Shown here: piece by piece, positions 52,181 through 61,611 of the stretch
Layout of the letters: each line of letters opens with the position of its first letter
Position numbering within the stretch: the stretch's first letter is position 1
Assembly: GCA_030374805.1 (NCBI GenBank)
Contig: JARGSG010000037.1
Span: forward strand, 372,001-436,000
Direction: 5' to 3'
DNA length: 64,000 nucleotides
From: Gracilaria gracilis
Taxonomy: Eukaryota; Rhodophyta; Florideophyceae; Gracilariales; Gracilariaceae
Program-made: the position numbers and the translations under genes
The notes under the pieces: generated by a model
Database searches by the model: none
Seen by the model: only the letters and a program-made list of their open reading frames with translations
Told to the model about the DNA's origin: nothing

Positions 52181-53200
52181 CTCATTTCGACGAAGTTTTG
52201 TACTCATCCTCGCCTCATGCCTAGCACTCTGCGGGTTTCCAGAACGGGCATGCCTCCATCATGATCATGCCCAATGCTCTCGTTCATCGCGTTCAACGCT
52301 ACCTCGCACTGGATGTCCGAGGCCGAATCGCTCCAGCCAGGGGAAAACGGTTACTCGCACGCCTTTCGCTGAGATCGCAACGTGAGTACTGATCTGGAGG
52401 AGAAGCTGTTGGGGAGAAATAAGACTGACATTGTCGCGACGGCGTTCAGAGAGCAGATCACCATTTTCATGTCTTACAAGGACCATCACGCAGCGAACGA
52501 TAGCTGCCGCGATGACTTCCGTGCCTTGGCCATATTCGTTCAACGGGCAGAGTTCGTGTTTTTTTTCTGTTATGTGATGACAACAAAACCACTAGGCCAC
52601 AAGTCCGGTGTGAACCATGGCAGGATACACGTAGGATGGCTATATACGCCACATGTTCCGTTCTATTTTATGAGTCAAGTGTGCTTTCCGGGGTTTTCAT
52701 CGATTCCCAAGACGAAGGATAGATTGTTCGAGCTTTGGATTACGCGCAGCGTCACACAGTATTGTCGGTAACACCGATTTGGTATGTTGCATTTTGGTGT
52801 CCGAGTGCGATAAGAGAGTGCGACGACTCGGTCTGGCTTTGTATCGAGTTCCATTTTAAAGTTTCTCTGAAAGCAGTGACCTTTTTGAAAGAGGGCGAGT
52901 TGTTCTACTAATTAAGATATGGGTACGACCTAATCGTGTTCCATCGGGCTCCTGCAAATTGTTTCTGGCACCGCGTCGGACTGGGCAAACATGCAAATGA
53001 AAGATCGGGCAAATGTGGTGAGATGGGCATTATCTTGTTTAGGCACGACGAAAGCTGATGAGGTTTCAAATACCCTTGTACATATGACGTTAAATATTGA
53101 CTGATTCTAGCTGGTGGAGGAGGCGGTTGTTTCGCACCAAATAAGGAAGAATGCTGAACAAGATCCAGCGGGTTGTGGAGAAGTATTTTCAAGAAGGCAA
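52180..53200 (+). pseudogene. Decayed copy of the TIR-like gene
   Basis: Matches 44110-44990 of the intact gene. Preserved blocks are SLQPGENGYSHAFR (against SLQPGENGYSRVFR), EQITIFMSYKDHHAANDSC (against EPITICVSYEHYAAKDGR), YVAFWCPSAIRECDDSVWLC (against YVAFLCPSAVRERDDSFWLC) and FLKEGELFY. There are in-frame stops (TGA after HAFR near 52371, TAA after GELFY near 52909) and several frameshifts. That SYK, CPSA and SxWLCxEF persist shows which parts of the protein matter. Confidence 0.85.
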
Positions 53201-53537
53201 TTCTGTCACTCGTCCATGGGTATGCGACTCAGAATGATCTGCTTCGAAGAACTTGAACACTTATCACGGCACGTACGAAGCAAAAAATGTTCCCTGTGGA
53301 CTTTCGAACTTGGAATGTGCAGATCGTGAACTGCCATTCGAAGCTTGTTACAAAGTCTGTATAACGGCACGAACATTATTCCTTTAAGGCTCCATTCATC
53401 TCTGCCGGACACTATCTAAATCCGGGGTGCGATAAACTAGTCTCTACTACTCTCACGGAGACCAAGAAAAAGCGTTCCAAGTTAATAGTTTCCACGCCTT
53501 CTACAACACAAGTCTATTAAAAATTAAATCTAAACGC

Positions 53538-55358
53538 CTACATATTCCAAGTCCGGACACAGGAGTCACCTCCGGAGGTGACGATACAGTTCTCCGACAC
53601 AAAACCTATGCCAGTCACGCCGCTACGATGCGCAGTCTTCAGTTTTAGAGGTTCGTCCTCCGAGTCAACCGGCCACACCGCAACAGATCCATCCATTCCT
53701 CCTGAAGCCACCATGCTTCCATCAAGCGAGAAGGCAATGGCATCCACTCTCGCTGTGTGGGCCAGGCCTCCACCAGTGACTGTCTCTCTGGTGGTAGCAT
53801 TGTAGAGCTTCACTCTTCTTGACTTCTCACCCACGGCGAGATACTCGCCATCCGGAGAGAATGCAATCCTGTTGGGAGCAGACGGCATTCTCATGCGGTT
53901 TCCAGCCTCACTGAAGCTAGAACCACTGACCGTGTAGAATCTCAACTCACCGGAGCCACCGGAGACCTCAAACCCAACAGCAATCAGCCCTTCGTTGTTG
54001 ACGGCTACCGATGTACCAGTTTCGCCGTTACCGAACTTCATCTCTGCTTCGATTGCCTTTGCTTCGCTATTAATTGTCACCAATCGCGTCTCGTTCACCA
54101 TAATCGCCGAATAGGCAGGGTTCTGGCCGATAGGAAGCGTAATGTCAACGCCGCCACCCTTAACCACAACAGGTTTGCCATACTTGAGAGTGTTTCGGGG
54201 CGTAATGAAGACCTTTCCATCCAAACCCACGTTGGCGACAACGTCTTCGTTAGCCGCGATGGCGCATACGGATGCGGCAGGTCCCTTACCATTGAAGCTA
54301 AGGTCAGCGCTTCCCTTGTCCATTTCCCATGCTACCATGAGACCGGAGTAGTCTGCAGTGTACACATTGTTTCCCACAGCAGCCAGGCCGACGATTTGTT
54401 TGCAATGCCCGCGGAATATTTTAGTGACAGAGTCTTGACCAGCTTCAACAACATTGATTTGTGGTCTCAAACTGACAGAGACGGTCTCCCCTCCTTTCTT
54501 AGAAAGTGCACATCCAACCTGCATGTCCATGACCTCTTTACCGTACGTAATGGTACGAAGGCACTTTCCATCTGGAATGGACCAAAACTTGTTGGTCTTG
54601 TCATTTGAACTAGTCATGAGATTGCTATCATCGAACCAGATAATACCGGTAACACTCGCAGCATGTTCCGCAATAGTACAAACCACTTCTTTTGCCGCGA
54701 CGTCAACGATGCTGCAGGTTCGGTCGGTGCTAGCAATAGCCAAAAACTTGCCGCTCGGCGAGAAACGAACGTCATTAATGAACCCAGTATGGTGCTTGAA
54801 AAACGTAGGAATGTCAATCTCGCGCACCGGAGGGCCCTTGAAGAGACCGACAGTCATATCCTCACTGCCGGAGACAACGTATCCCTTCATGGCATCGCAC
54901 GAAATACCGTTCTTCGTGTGTCCCCCGCACACACCAGCAGAGCCTCCAGAAGGTATCTTGATAACCTTTCCAAAAGCGCCGCGACTCTCACCAGCAAGCA
55001 CCATGTACTTGCCGTCGGGGGTGAAAGAAAGATCCCGAACAGGGCCATTATACACGTGCATCTCTTTCTTCTGAGCGCCTGTTTCGACGTTCCAGATGCG
55101 TACAAAACCGTTCTCGTCGGCAGAAGCGATTTGCTTGCCGTCCGGGGTGAAACGAGCGCATGTGACAGGGGCGGAGTGCAGGGAGAAAACTAGCGCGGAG
55201 AGGGGATCTTGAACGCTGCGAACGACAGCAACTCGGCCGGAGGCATAGGTGACGAGCGAAGTGTCACCGGTGGGATCAGCGCTGATGTGAGAAGCTTCGC
55301 CTCTCACTGTGTTTGGCACACCCGCGTACAGCTGCTTGAGGGTGAGTGTGTTTGCCAT
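53538..55358 (-). CDS. AIP1: Actin-interacting protein 1 (AIP1/WDR1), WD40 protein, 606 aa
   Basis: Works with cofilin to disassemble actin filaments in the cytosol. ATG at 55356-55358 (MANTLTLKQLYAGVPNTVRG); length 606 aa is the family norm (600-615). About 14 WD40 repeats form two seven-bladed propellers, visible as SAPVTCARFTPDGKQIASAD, GFINDVRFSPSGKFLAIAST, NRIAFSPDGEYLAVGEKS and VDAIAFSLDGSMVASGGMDG. The N-terminal pattern (T-R-G with LxTHPKGD-like ADPTGD) and the terminal WNM fit AIP1. No intron. It lies between units 3 and 4 of the accessory array, on the opposite strand, and is an ordinary core gene. Confidence 0.95.
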   Translation of the reverse strand: MANTLTLKQLYAGVPNTVRGEASHISADPTGDTSLVTYASGRVAVVRSVQDPLSALVFSLHSAPVTCARFTPDGKQIASADENGFVRIWNVETGAQKKEMHVYNGPVRDLSFTPDGKYMVLAGESRGAFGKVIKIPSGGSAGVCGGHTKNGISCDAMKGYVVSGSEDMTVGLFKGPPVREIDIPTFFKHHTGFINDVRFSPSGKFLAIASTDRTCSIVDVAAKEVVCTIAEHAASVTGIIWFDDSNLMTSSNDKTNKFWSIPDGKCLRTITYGKEVMDMQVGCALSKKGGETVSVSLRPQINVVEAGQDSVTKIFRGHCKQIVGLAAVGNNVYTADYSGLMVAWEMDKGSADLSFNGKGPAASVCAIAANEDVVANVGLDGKVFITPRNTLKYGKPVVVKGGGVDITLPIGQNPAYSAIMVNETRLVTINSEAKAIEAEMKFGNGETGTSVAVNNEGLIAVGFEVSGGSGELRFYTVSGSSFSEAGNRMRMPSAPNRIAFSPDGEYLAVGEKSRRVKLYNATTRETVTGGGLAHTARVDAIAFSLDGSMVASGGMDGSVAVWPVDSEDEPLKLKTAHRSGVTGIGFVSENCIVTSGGDSCVRTWNM

Positions 55359-57100
55359 TTTCGAACGAAAGAGTCAAAGGCGACAAAAATGCAGAAGAAA
55401 GCCGACACGACAAGGAAGAAAGCACCGCAAAACTGCAAGCTAACGGAGAAGCTGAGGGAGTTGAGGGGGGGGCGCAAAGGGAGAACGTATGGCTGAGGGG
55501 CGCACGAAGCTTCAAAAAGCAATGAAACGAGCGGGAAGCGCCGTTGACGGTGCTGAGCAGCGGGTTTTTGATCGGCGCTGACACCAATTCAACTTCAAAA
55601 TTTGAGGCCTGTTACCACGTGTTTCGATTTGCTGGCGCATAGTTCCATTGCTGGAACGCCGTGATTGGCTGCATGCAAACGGTCGCTGTGCTGATCGCCA
55701 GTCGCGAGCCGCTTACCGTTCGAACTTGCGTCACGTCAGCCATGCTGTCGGCTGCCGTAGCAGTGCTACGCTCCTCCTTCCATCAACAAAATCTTCCCCG
55801 GTCAGCGCCAACATGCGCTGCTTCGGAGAGTGAGCCCTGCGTAACAGTCTGATATGCAGTTCTCAAGTTCAGCATTTGAAGTGCTCGCTGCGGCTCACTG
55901 TGATCGGGGCTGTTGGATGAAGTAAAGTCCCATCTCTGACGGTATCACTTCACTACACGACCTGCGCCCAGGCACATGTTAACTCAGTGCGTCTCGCTCG
56001 CTGGAAGGCAAACGAGACGCTTTCAGTTTCAAACTTATCAAGAACACCCTGTACGCTTCTCTCAAGATATACTGGCACGAGGTGCGATGATGCGATGACG
56101 TCGCTAACGTCGCTCTTGAGGTTTTAACCCAAACATCCAACGGTCCTTAACTCGGGAGCTGAGCTGTATGCAAAAGACTGTGAGCAGATCTCGTGGTTGC
56201 ACAGCCTCTTATTTGAGGTTGATAATCATTTCTCTTGTCAATGATTTCACCAACGTTTGTTGTTGTTGTTGCCTTTCAACACCAGCTGATCATTTGTGAG
56301 TGAGCTTGTGAGTGAGCTTCATCGGTATAACTCGCGCAGCATTCTCTGTCTGCAGAGTGTAATAAACAGTCTGCCATCCCTGACAGCGAGATTACAATGA
56401 CATTGTTAGCCACAATGCCATACCAGATACTAGCACTTCAGTTGGTAAAAGGGTAGCAGTGCATGTACTGAGTCCGCTATCAAAGCGTTGCCCCCGCATT
56501 CATACTCGTGCATTCCAGCTTCACATACCAAAGCGAGATAGCTCACTCTTCCATAGCTTAGCGCTTCCATTAGATTCTGCATATAAATCATGAACGGAAT
56601 ACAGTGGGCTAACGCTCTTACCCGGCAACATCATGTCCAGAACGATTCTACAACTTGCATGGCTGCCCCTCTCTTGAACAGAATACGACAGTTTCAGCTT
56701 TGAGGTCGCGTAGAAAACCGCACAATACTTCCGTATGACTTGACATGACCTTGTACACCACATGGTGGTATACAACAAAATATACAATCCCATTGTGGTG
56801 GAGCACGAATACGCACATTGAGTCATGCTCTGAAAGCGCAGAAAAAGATAAAGTGAACCCAAGAGATTTGCCGCACACTCCAGTTCTCTACTACCATTTG
56901 ACCTCATGCGAACATTGTGCGTCTTAAACACAGAAGCACGAAATCAACGTCTGCGCAACTCGGAGAGAACTTTGCTTGCCAACTCGCTAAGAGGACATAA
57001 GCGAACTACACGTACATTCCCATATCTAACTCAAGTAGCACAGTGCCAGATAACAGAAATGTTGTTTTTGCAAGGCGCGAAGTCTTTGGTGCACATTAGT
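55359..57100. other. Intergenic, no supported gene
   Basis: About 1.7 kb upstream of AIP1. GC-rich only near 55.6-55.8 kb. A (TTG)5 run is at about 56260-56275. No ORF with a recognisable domain and no RNA gene were found; the AIP1 promoter should be here. Confidence 0.5.
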
Positions 57101-58330
57101 CTAATTCCCTGTATGTATGACATGCAGTTCATCTCTAGGAGTGAACCGTGACCCACTGACAATCCACTCCCTATCGAGCTTGACTTTGAACGTGCCAACA
57201 AAATGCTCGGCATTCCAATCTAACAGTTCCGCAAATGTTTGTTTGCCACGAACAGCAAACTCAATTTGTAAGGCCAGAATCATCTGCATTGGCGAGCAGT
57301 GTGACCGAGGCAATAAGAAGAGCGGACAGCAAGAACAGTATAAAAGGAACAAAGAGCGCTGCCAACCTGTCCATCACCCTCCAAACTATCGTTACTCTCA
57401 AGCGTCAACTTCAACTTTCAACCTTCAATATAGGCCTTCGGCGTTCATCTTTCAAACTCAACTTCCAAACTTCTACGTACTTTCTACTTCATGTTTCCCC
57501 AACCTTCTCATTTCTTATCCTTCCTTCATTCAAGTAAGTCATTCTTTCCTTTCTCGATTCGCCTTGCTACTTCCCTCTTCGTTCAAGAACTAACAACCTT
57601 TCCTTGTCATTGTCCTCCCTGCTTCGCCTATTGCTATTTCTGGTTGTTGTTTTGACGCAGTTCCTTTCTACAAACGTGCGGGGCATTGGGAAGCTTACCT
57701 TCCAAGGGGGCACGGGGGCCTCTTCTCCGGGGAGCGGGTCCGAGGGGGAAGTTCTTAATTGAACAGAGCGAGGAGGGGAGGCCTTTCAATATGAGGTTTT
57801 AGAGGTGATAGTGTGCGGGGATGCTGAAAATGTTCCTCCATGAGGAAGTATTTCAGAGGGTGCACGGGGTGCCCTCTTCTCTGGGGGTGGTGTTTGGACA
57901 AATGGACGAGAAGCGAAGTAGTGCGGGACGGGAGGAGGGGGGGCATCCCATGATGGGGGAGTTGAGCTCCTTTTGTACAGGTTTAAAAGCTCCCACCCAC
58001 ATGGCTTCTCATCATATCCTCCACTCATTTGACGGATCCTCCTCCTCCCGTCCTGCTGGCGAATAGAGCGTTGCACGCGCTATTCACAATCGAGCATTAA
58101 CTCGACACCTTGGCCAGATAGGCTGCAGAGGTGGATCGCTTTCTGTTCTCGTTCCGGAGGGATTACGCACATCTAGCGTCTTTGTAGGCACAGTAGCAGC
58201 GAAGTTCTGTCCGAGGGTTCTTATTTACGACGTATTGGTTTGTCGAGCGCATGAGCGTTGTGCACAAGTGTTTAAACTCACCATCTTTTCCCATGTCGAA
58301 CTGCTTGTCGAGAAGTGAAGTGAGTAAACG
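57100..58330 (+). repeat. Accessory array unit 4 (transcription unit only)
   Basis: Promoter, exons and 3' flank of the spliced transcription unit, homologous to 27.4-28.66 kb. The 3' flank (GAGCATTAACTCGACACCTT) matches unit 3 best. No protein gene of the cassette was recognised after it. Confidence 0.65.
57339..58075 (+). ncRNA. Spliced transcription unit, copy 4
   Basis: TATAAAAGG at 57339-57347; intron 57534-57660 (127 nt) with a perfect GTAAGT donor, CTAAC in GAACTAACAA and acceptor TTTTGACGCAG. This copy has an ATG in exon 1 (MFPQPSHFLSFLHS) that, joined across the intron, reads on into PFYKRAGHWEAYLPRG before a stop about 30 codons later. A one-base G insertion in exon 2 distinguishes it from the others. 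The downstream ORF MLKMFLHEEVFQRVHGVPSS is longest here (81 codons). Confidence 0.55.
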
Positions 58331-58942
58331 ATATGTTCATCGAATTAATTCCTCTTTAGCTCACGCTATGAGCGTCACGCCGTTTGTGTACAAAGAACAT
58401 CATGGGGAACATGTAGAAGGAACTCACTGTGTCTTCCGACAGACGAACCAAACGAATCAAGAATGCGAGTGAACGCAATGACGGAAGAATCGATGACGTT
58501 GGTCGGGTGAGCGTGAACTGCAGCCTTTGAAACAATGCGTGATGATGGTTTTAAATTTTTGTTCGAGCCTGCAAGGGGCCGCTGAACAGCGGCTGCTGTC
58601 GTCGCCGACGCGCATCAAACGTGAGCGAAGGGATGGGTGCCCTGCACAGCCCGGTCTGCTCTCTTGTGGCAAAATTTACAGGTACGATGAGCCGCGCGCC
58701 CAACGAACCGCAACAGCAAGCGCGGTCCACTCAGCTGGATCTTCAAAAGCAGCGACGCAGAAAACGCAGCTGTAGCCTACAACAACACAAACAGCAACTG
58801 CGCGTCATCCGGACCTTCCACCCTCTAGCGCGACAGGATTCTTCTGGCTGGTCGGCTAGAAGTTGGAGCTCATCTCCACTAGTTTCCCAGTTAAGCTATC
58901 CCCATTTCCCTCAAAGTACCGAATTATTCTTTGCGAAACAGT
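58331..58942. other. Intergenic / INO80B-like promoter region
   Basis: About 600 bases between the array and the next core gene, with overlapping short ORFs at 58457-58971 on both strands that lack features. GC content rises toward the gene start. Confidence 0.4.
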
Positions 58943-60163
58943 ATGTCGCCGATGGAGTCCTTCAGCAGTGACGAAGTGAACAAGCTGCCAGCTGTTCCGC
59001 GCATTCGCCGCAGCAGCGGCGCAAAGCCCCCGGTTCCTCGTGGTGGCCGGTCGGGCAGTAAGAACACTAAACGTGAATCAACTATTGCCGAGAAGAAGCC
59101 CGTCAGGCAATCGTCGCGTCAACGAATTGGAAAGAAGAGTCCCCGCGAAGAGTTTGTAACCAGTGATGACGACGGGAACGAGTCTTCGCATGTCGTGGTT
59201 CGGCGCACGTCTCGTCGCATGCAGAAGACTCGGAAGGTTATTGAGGAATCTGACGACTACGACGAAGATGGCGAGGACGCTGAGAATGAAAGTAGTGGAG
59301 AATCATCTGACAAAGATGAGCCTGAATCGAATATTGAAATGACCGGAGAGGAAGAAGATGATGATCTAATGGACGACGATGATGACCAGTCCAAGAGCGT
59401 CTCTGTTTCCACTACCCGCGTGAAGCGAAGGAAGATGGTTAAGGAAAGCAGCAGTGAGAGCAAGGATAGACTTCGCGACGACGGTGAGAACGAAAGCAAT
59501 GACGTCAACGAAGACAGCAACTATTTTACGAACGAGAGCGGAGACGGTGAAGGCGGCGAAATCATCAGAGGACAGAAAGATATTCTAGCGCAGCTGGAAG
59601 CCGATGTGAATAATGAGTCAGAGGGCTTCAAGAGTGAGTCGTCAGAGGAAATGAAACCGATGACGTCAAGGAGACTGACGAGCAGGCAAAGGGCTATGCA
59701 AGGGGAGGACGTTAAGCTTGAGTATACTAAGCTCAATTCCCCCAAAGCAAAAAAGAAGGATGCCCAAGAAGATTGGGATCACGATGAAGAAATGGAACTC
59801 AAGCGACAACAGAAGGCAAGGCTTCGTCAGATGGTGTCAGAAAAGAGGAATAGGGAGAAGAGAGCTGCGATGGTAGACAAAGTTCTTAGAGGGGTGACTT
59901 CCAAACGAAAAAGGTTTACTCTGGCAACTGAAGCTAGGGCTGCACAGGTTGAAGTACGTTTGACGCAGAACGAGATGCGAGATGGTTGTATGCGATACGT
60001 GAGCAACAAGAGTGGCTCTACAATTTCGATACCGAAAGATACGGCTGTACCGCCATACCTGAGTAAGAGCCTTAAGGCTTCATATCCGCCGATATGCACA
60101 CGGGACCCTAAGACAGGGAAGAGAGTGTTTCCTAACGTGCCAGCTTTGGCTGCGACTGAATGA
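58943..60163 (+). CDS. INO80 complex subunit B/Ies2-like (PAPA-1 region) nuclear protein, 406 aa
   Basis: Ies2/INO80B is a subunit of the INO80 chromatin remodeller that activates its ATPase. ATG at 58943 (MSPMESFSSDEVNKLPAVPR). Residues 1-280 are disordered with alternating basic and acidic Ser-rich blocks (RQSSRQRIGKKSPREEF, EDDDLMDDDDDQSKS). At about 283-330 comes the PAPA-1-like helix: EEMELKRQQKARLRQMVSEK then RNREKRAAMVDKVLRGVTSK, matching the family's E-x-x-x-x-R-K-x-x-x-x-K-R-x-x-E-x-x-x-x-x-I-x-K-L-L pattern. The end (MRYVSNKSGSTISIPKDTAV, YPPICTRDPKTGKRVFPN) resembles the Ies2 C-terminus; the mammalian HIT zinc finger is lacking. A YL1-type SWR1 subunit is the alternative. Its stop is 10 bases from the stop of the convergent next gene. 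Confidence 0.6.
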   Translation: MSPMESFSSDEVNKLPAVPRIRRSSGAKPPVPRGGRSGSKNTKRESTIAEKKPVRQSSRQRIGKKSPREEFVTSDDDGNESSHVVVRRTSRRMQKTRKVIEESDDYDEDGEDAENESSGESSDKDEPESNIEMTGEEEDDDLMDDDDDQSKSVSVSTTRVKRRKMVKESSSESKDRLRDDGENESNDVNEDSNYFTNESGDGEGGEIIRGQKDILAQLEADVNNESEGFKSESSEEMKPMTSRRLTSRQRAMQGEDVKLEYTKLNSPKAKKKDAQEDWDHDEEMELKRQQKARLRQMVSEKRNREKRAAMVDKVLRGVTSKRKRFTLATEARAAQVEVRLTQNEMRDGCMRYVSNKSGSTISIPKDTAVPPYLSKSLKASYPPICTRDPKTGKRVFPNVPALAATE

Positions 60164-60173
60164 CTGGATGCGA

Positions 60174-60701
60174 TCAGTTGATAGCTCGGGCGCAACTTTC
60201 TAGTTTTTGGACGCATTGTGTAAATGAGTTATCAATGTTGTTTGTCAAGTTTTGTGTTCTATTCTCTTGCTCGTCTAGCAATCGGTTGACGTCGTCGAGC
60301 ATGGCATGCTTTTGTGTAGCAATCTGTTGCAGTTTATCAAGTTCTTCTTTTTTCTGTGCGATAAGCTGTTCTGTGAGTTTGAGTTGAGGAACCGAGTCCC
60401 CTGGCAAAGCGATGTTCTCGTTCATTGTGGCTGCCATGGCCGGTGCTATGGTGGCGAATCGGTCGATGATGTCCCATTTTCGCGGCATGTCGTTTTCCTG
60501 CGACCACTGGGTTACCTGCTCAAGCGCCTTCGAGACTACCAATTGTGAGAAATCGGATAGTACGGTTCGGCAAGCGTCGTCTGTGAGACTGAGGCTTTCG
60601 CAAGCTTGACTCAATTTGGTGCGCGCTTCTTCAGTTTGAAAGGTGTCGCGAATGCAGGAGCTGATAGCGGTCTCAAGCGCCTCTCTTCGTTCGTGAACCA
60701 T
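60174..60701 (-). CDS. Small helical coiled-coil protein, possibly kinetochore Nnf1/PMF1-like, 175 aa
   Basis: ATG at 60699-60701 (MVHERREALETAISSCIRDT). The product is all-helical: an N-terminal helix, a middle bundle (VLSDFSQLVVSKALEQVTQW, RKWDIIDRFATIAPAMAA), a proline-containing hinge (ALPGDSVPQLK) and a C-terminal coiled coil (LTEQLIAQKKEELDKLQQIA, LDDVNRLLDEQENRTQNLT). Size and helix-hinge-coiled-coil order resemble Nnf1/PMF1 of the MIS12 kinetochore complex, but no residue signature proves it. The frame runs upstream to 60893 with a low-complexity Pro/Ser-rich extension, so a longer N-terminus is possible. Convergent and nearly touching the INO80B-like gene. Confidence 0.55.
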   Translation of the reverse strand: MVHERREALETAISSCIRDTFQTEEARTKLSQACESLSLTDDACRTVLSDFSQLVVSKALEQVTQWSQENDMPRKWDIIDRFATIAPAMAATMNENIALPGDSVPQLKLTEQLIAQKKEELDKLQQIATQKHAMLDDVNRLLDEQENRTQNLTNNIDNSFTQCVQKLESCARAIN

Positions 60702-61611
60702 GTTTTGGTTTGGTGAATGTGGGCGCTTGGAGGGAAGGCTGAGCAACCGGGGGGGGATGGTGGTAGCCGCCGATTGTTCGCACGAAACAGGGTGCTCGAG
60801 AGGGTTCCCTGCGAGCTGTGTTCCGTCCCCATACCCTTGTACTTGCGTAGGTTGTGGTGCACAGCACCGCTTTCGCTTCGCAGCGGAGCGCAATTATCGC
60901 GGGACGTATCAACTTGAATTTAAATTTCAACGGCGGTGCGTTCGAAATCTGGCACTGCCACGTCGACACACTGATGCCCTGGGCACGAAGCAGACGAAAT
61001 GCTGCTGCGAATCTGCCCAACGAAGCTCTGCAAAAGCTTCTTGCTCCCATCCAGGTCAGCTGTTAGCATTTTGCTTCTCCTTGCCCTCAAGACTTGACGA
61101 CAACTGCACTCTTAGTTTGCAGACAGAATGGTGTTTGCGAGCAGAAACCGTGACGGTGGTTTCTGGCTAAAGTGCGAACTCGCACCTGAAATCGATTCAA
61201 AAGAGATACCAACGGTACCAAATGCGCCTGTAAAATGTCTGAAAATGCTACACGGTAGCTGCGCCGTCCTGATGGTTTTGTACCACAGATTTTGCAGAGC
61301 TGCTTGCTCAACACATTCCTTCGACATACTCGGTATCTTGCTACAAATTGCCAAGTCGGGGCCCGCAAGGGCTTTGAGACTGAGGTCTAGCCCTGATAGG
61401 AGTAGTGAATTGGTCCTTTTTCGTTTCTAATTCATTAAGACTAAGAGGGCTTTGGCTCCTTCACAGTGACTACGAAATCTGTTCCGCCCTTCCAGGCGCT
61501 TGTCGAAGAAACACCCGTGATTGCGATTGAATATAACTCCAGCACGATACGTTTAAGAAACACGCACGCTTCAAAAGGACCTTGTTATAAATATCCTCCA
61601 CGCTTGCTGAA
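60702..61611. other. Intergenic, divergent promoter region
   Basis: About 900 bases between the coiled-coil gene and the helicase. Overlapping ORFs near 61.09-61.43 kb on both strands have no recognisable features. No RNA gene seen. Confidence 0.4.

Larger units (their letters stand above)
49190..53200 (+). repeat. Accessory array unit 3 (partial, decayed)
   Basis: Holds the transcription-unit promoter and exons (49.2-50.15 kb), the C-terminal part of an acidic-repeat gene (50.69-51.06 kb) and a decayed TIR-like gene (52.18-53.2 kb), in the same order and orientation as in unit 2. The 74-aa peptide gene, the Cys-rich family B gene and the SINE are missing. Confidence 0.7.

Noticed and set aside
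56400-56470. tRNA-like stretch TTCAGTTGGTAAAAGGGTAGC
   Set aside because: There is an A-box-like start but no B box and no acceptor stem pairing.
61087-61430. 100-aa plus ORF (MVFASRNRDGG...) and 93-aa minus ORF between two core genes
   Set aside because: Mutually overlapping, no features, and both lie in the presumed divergent promoter region.
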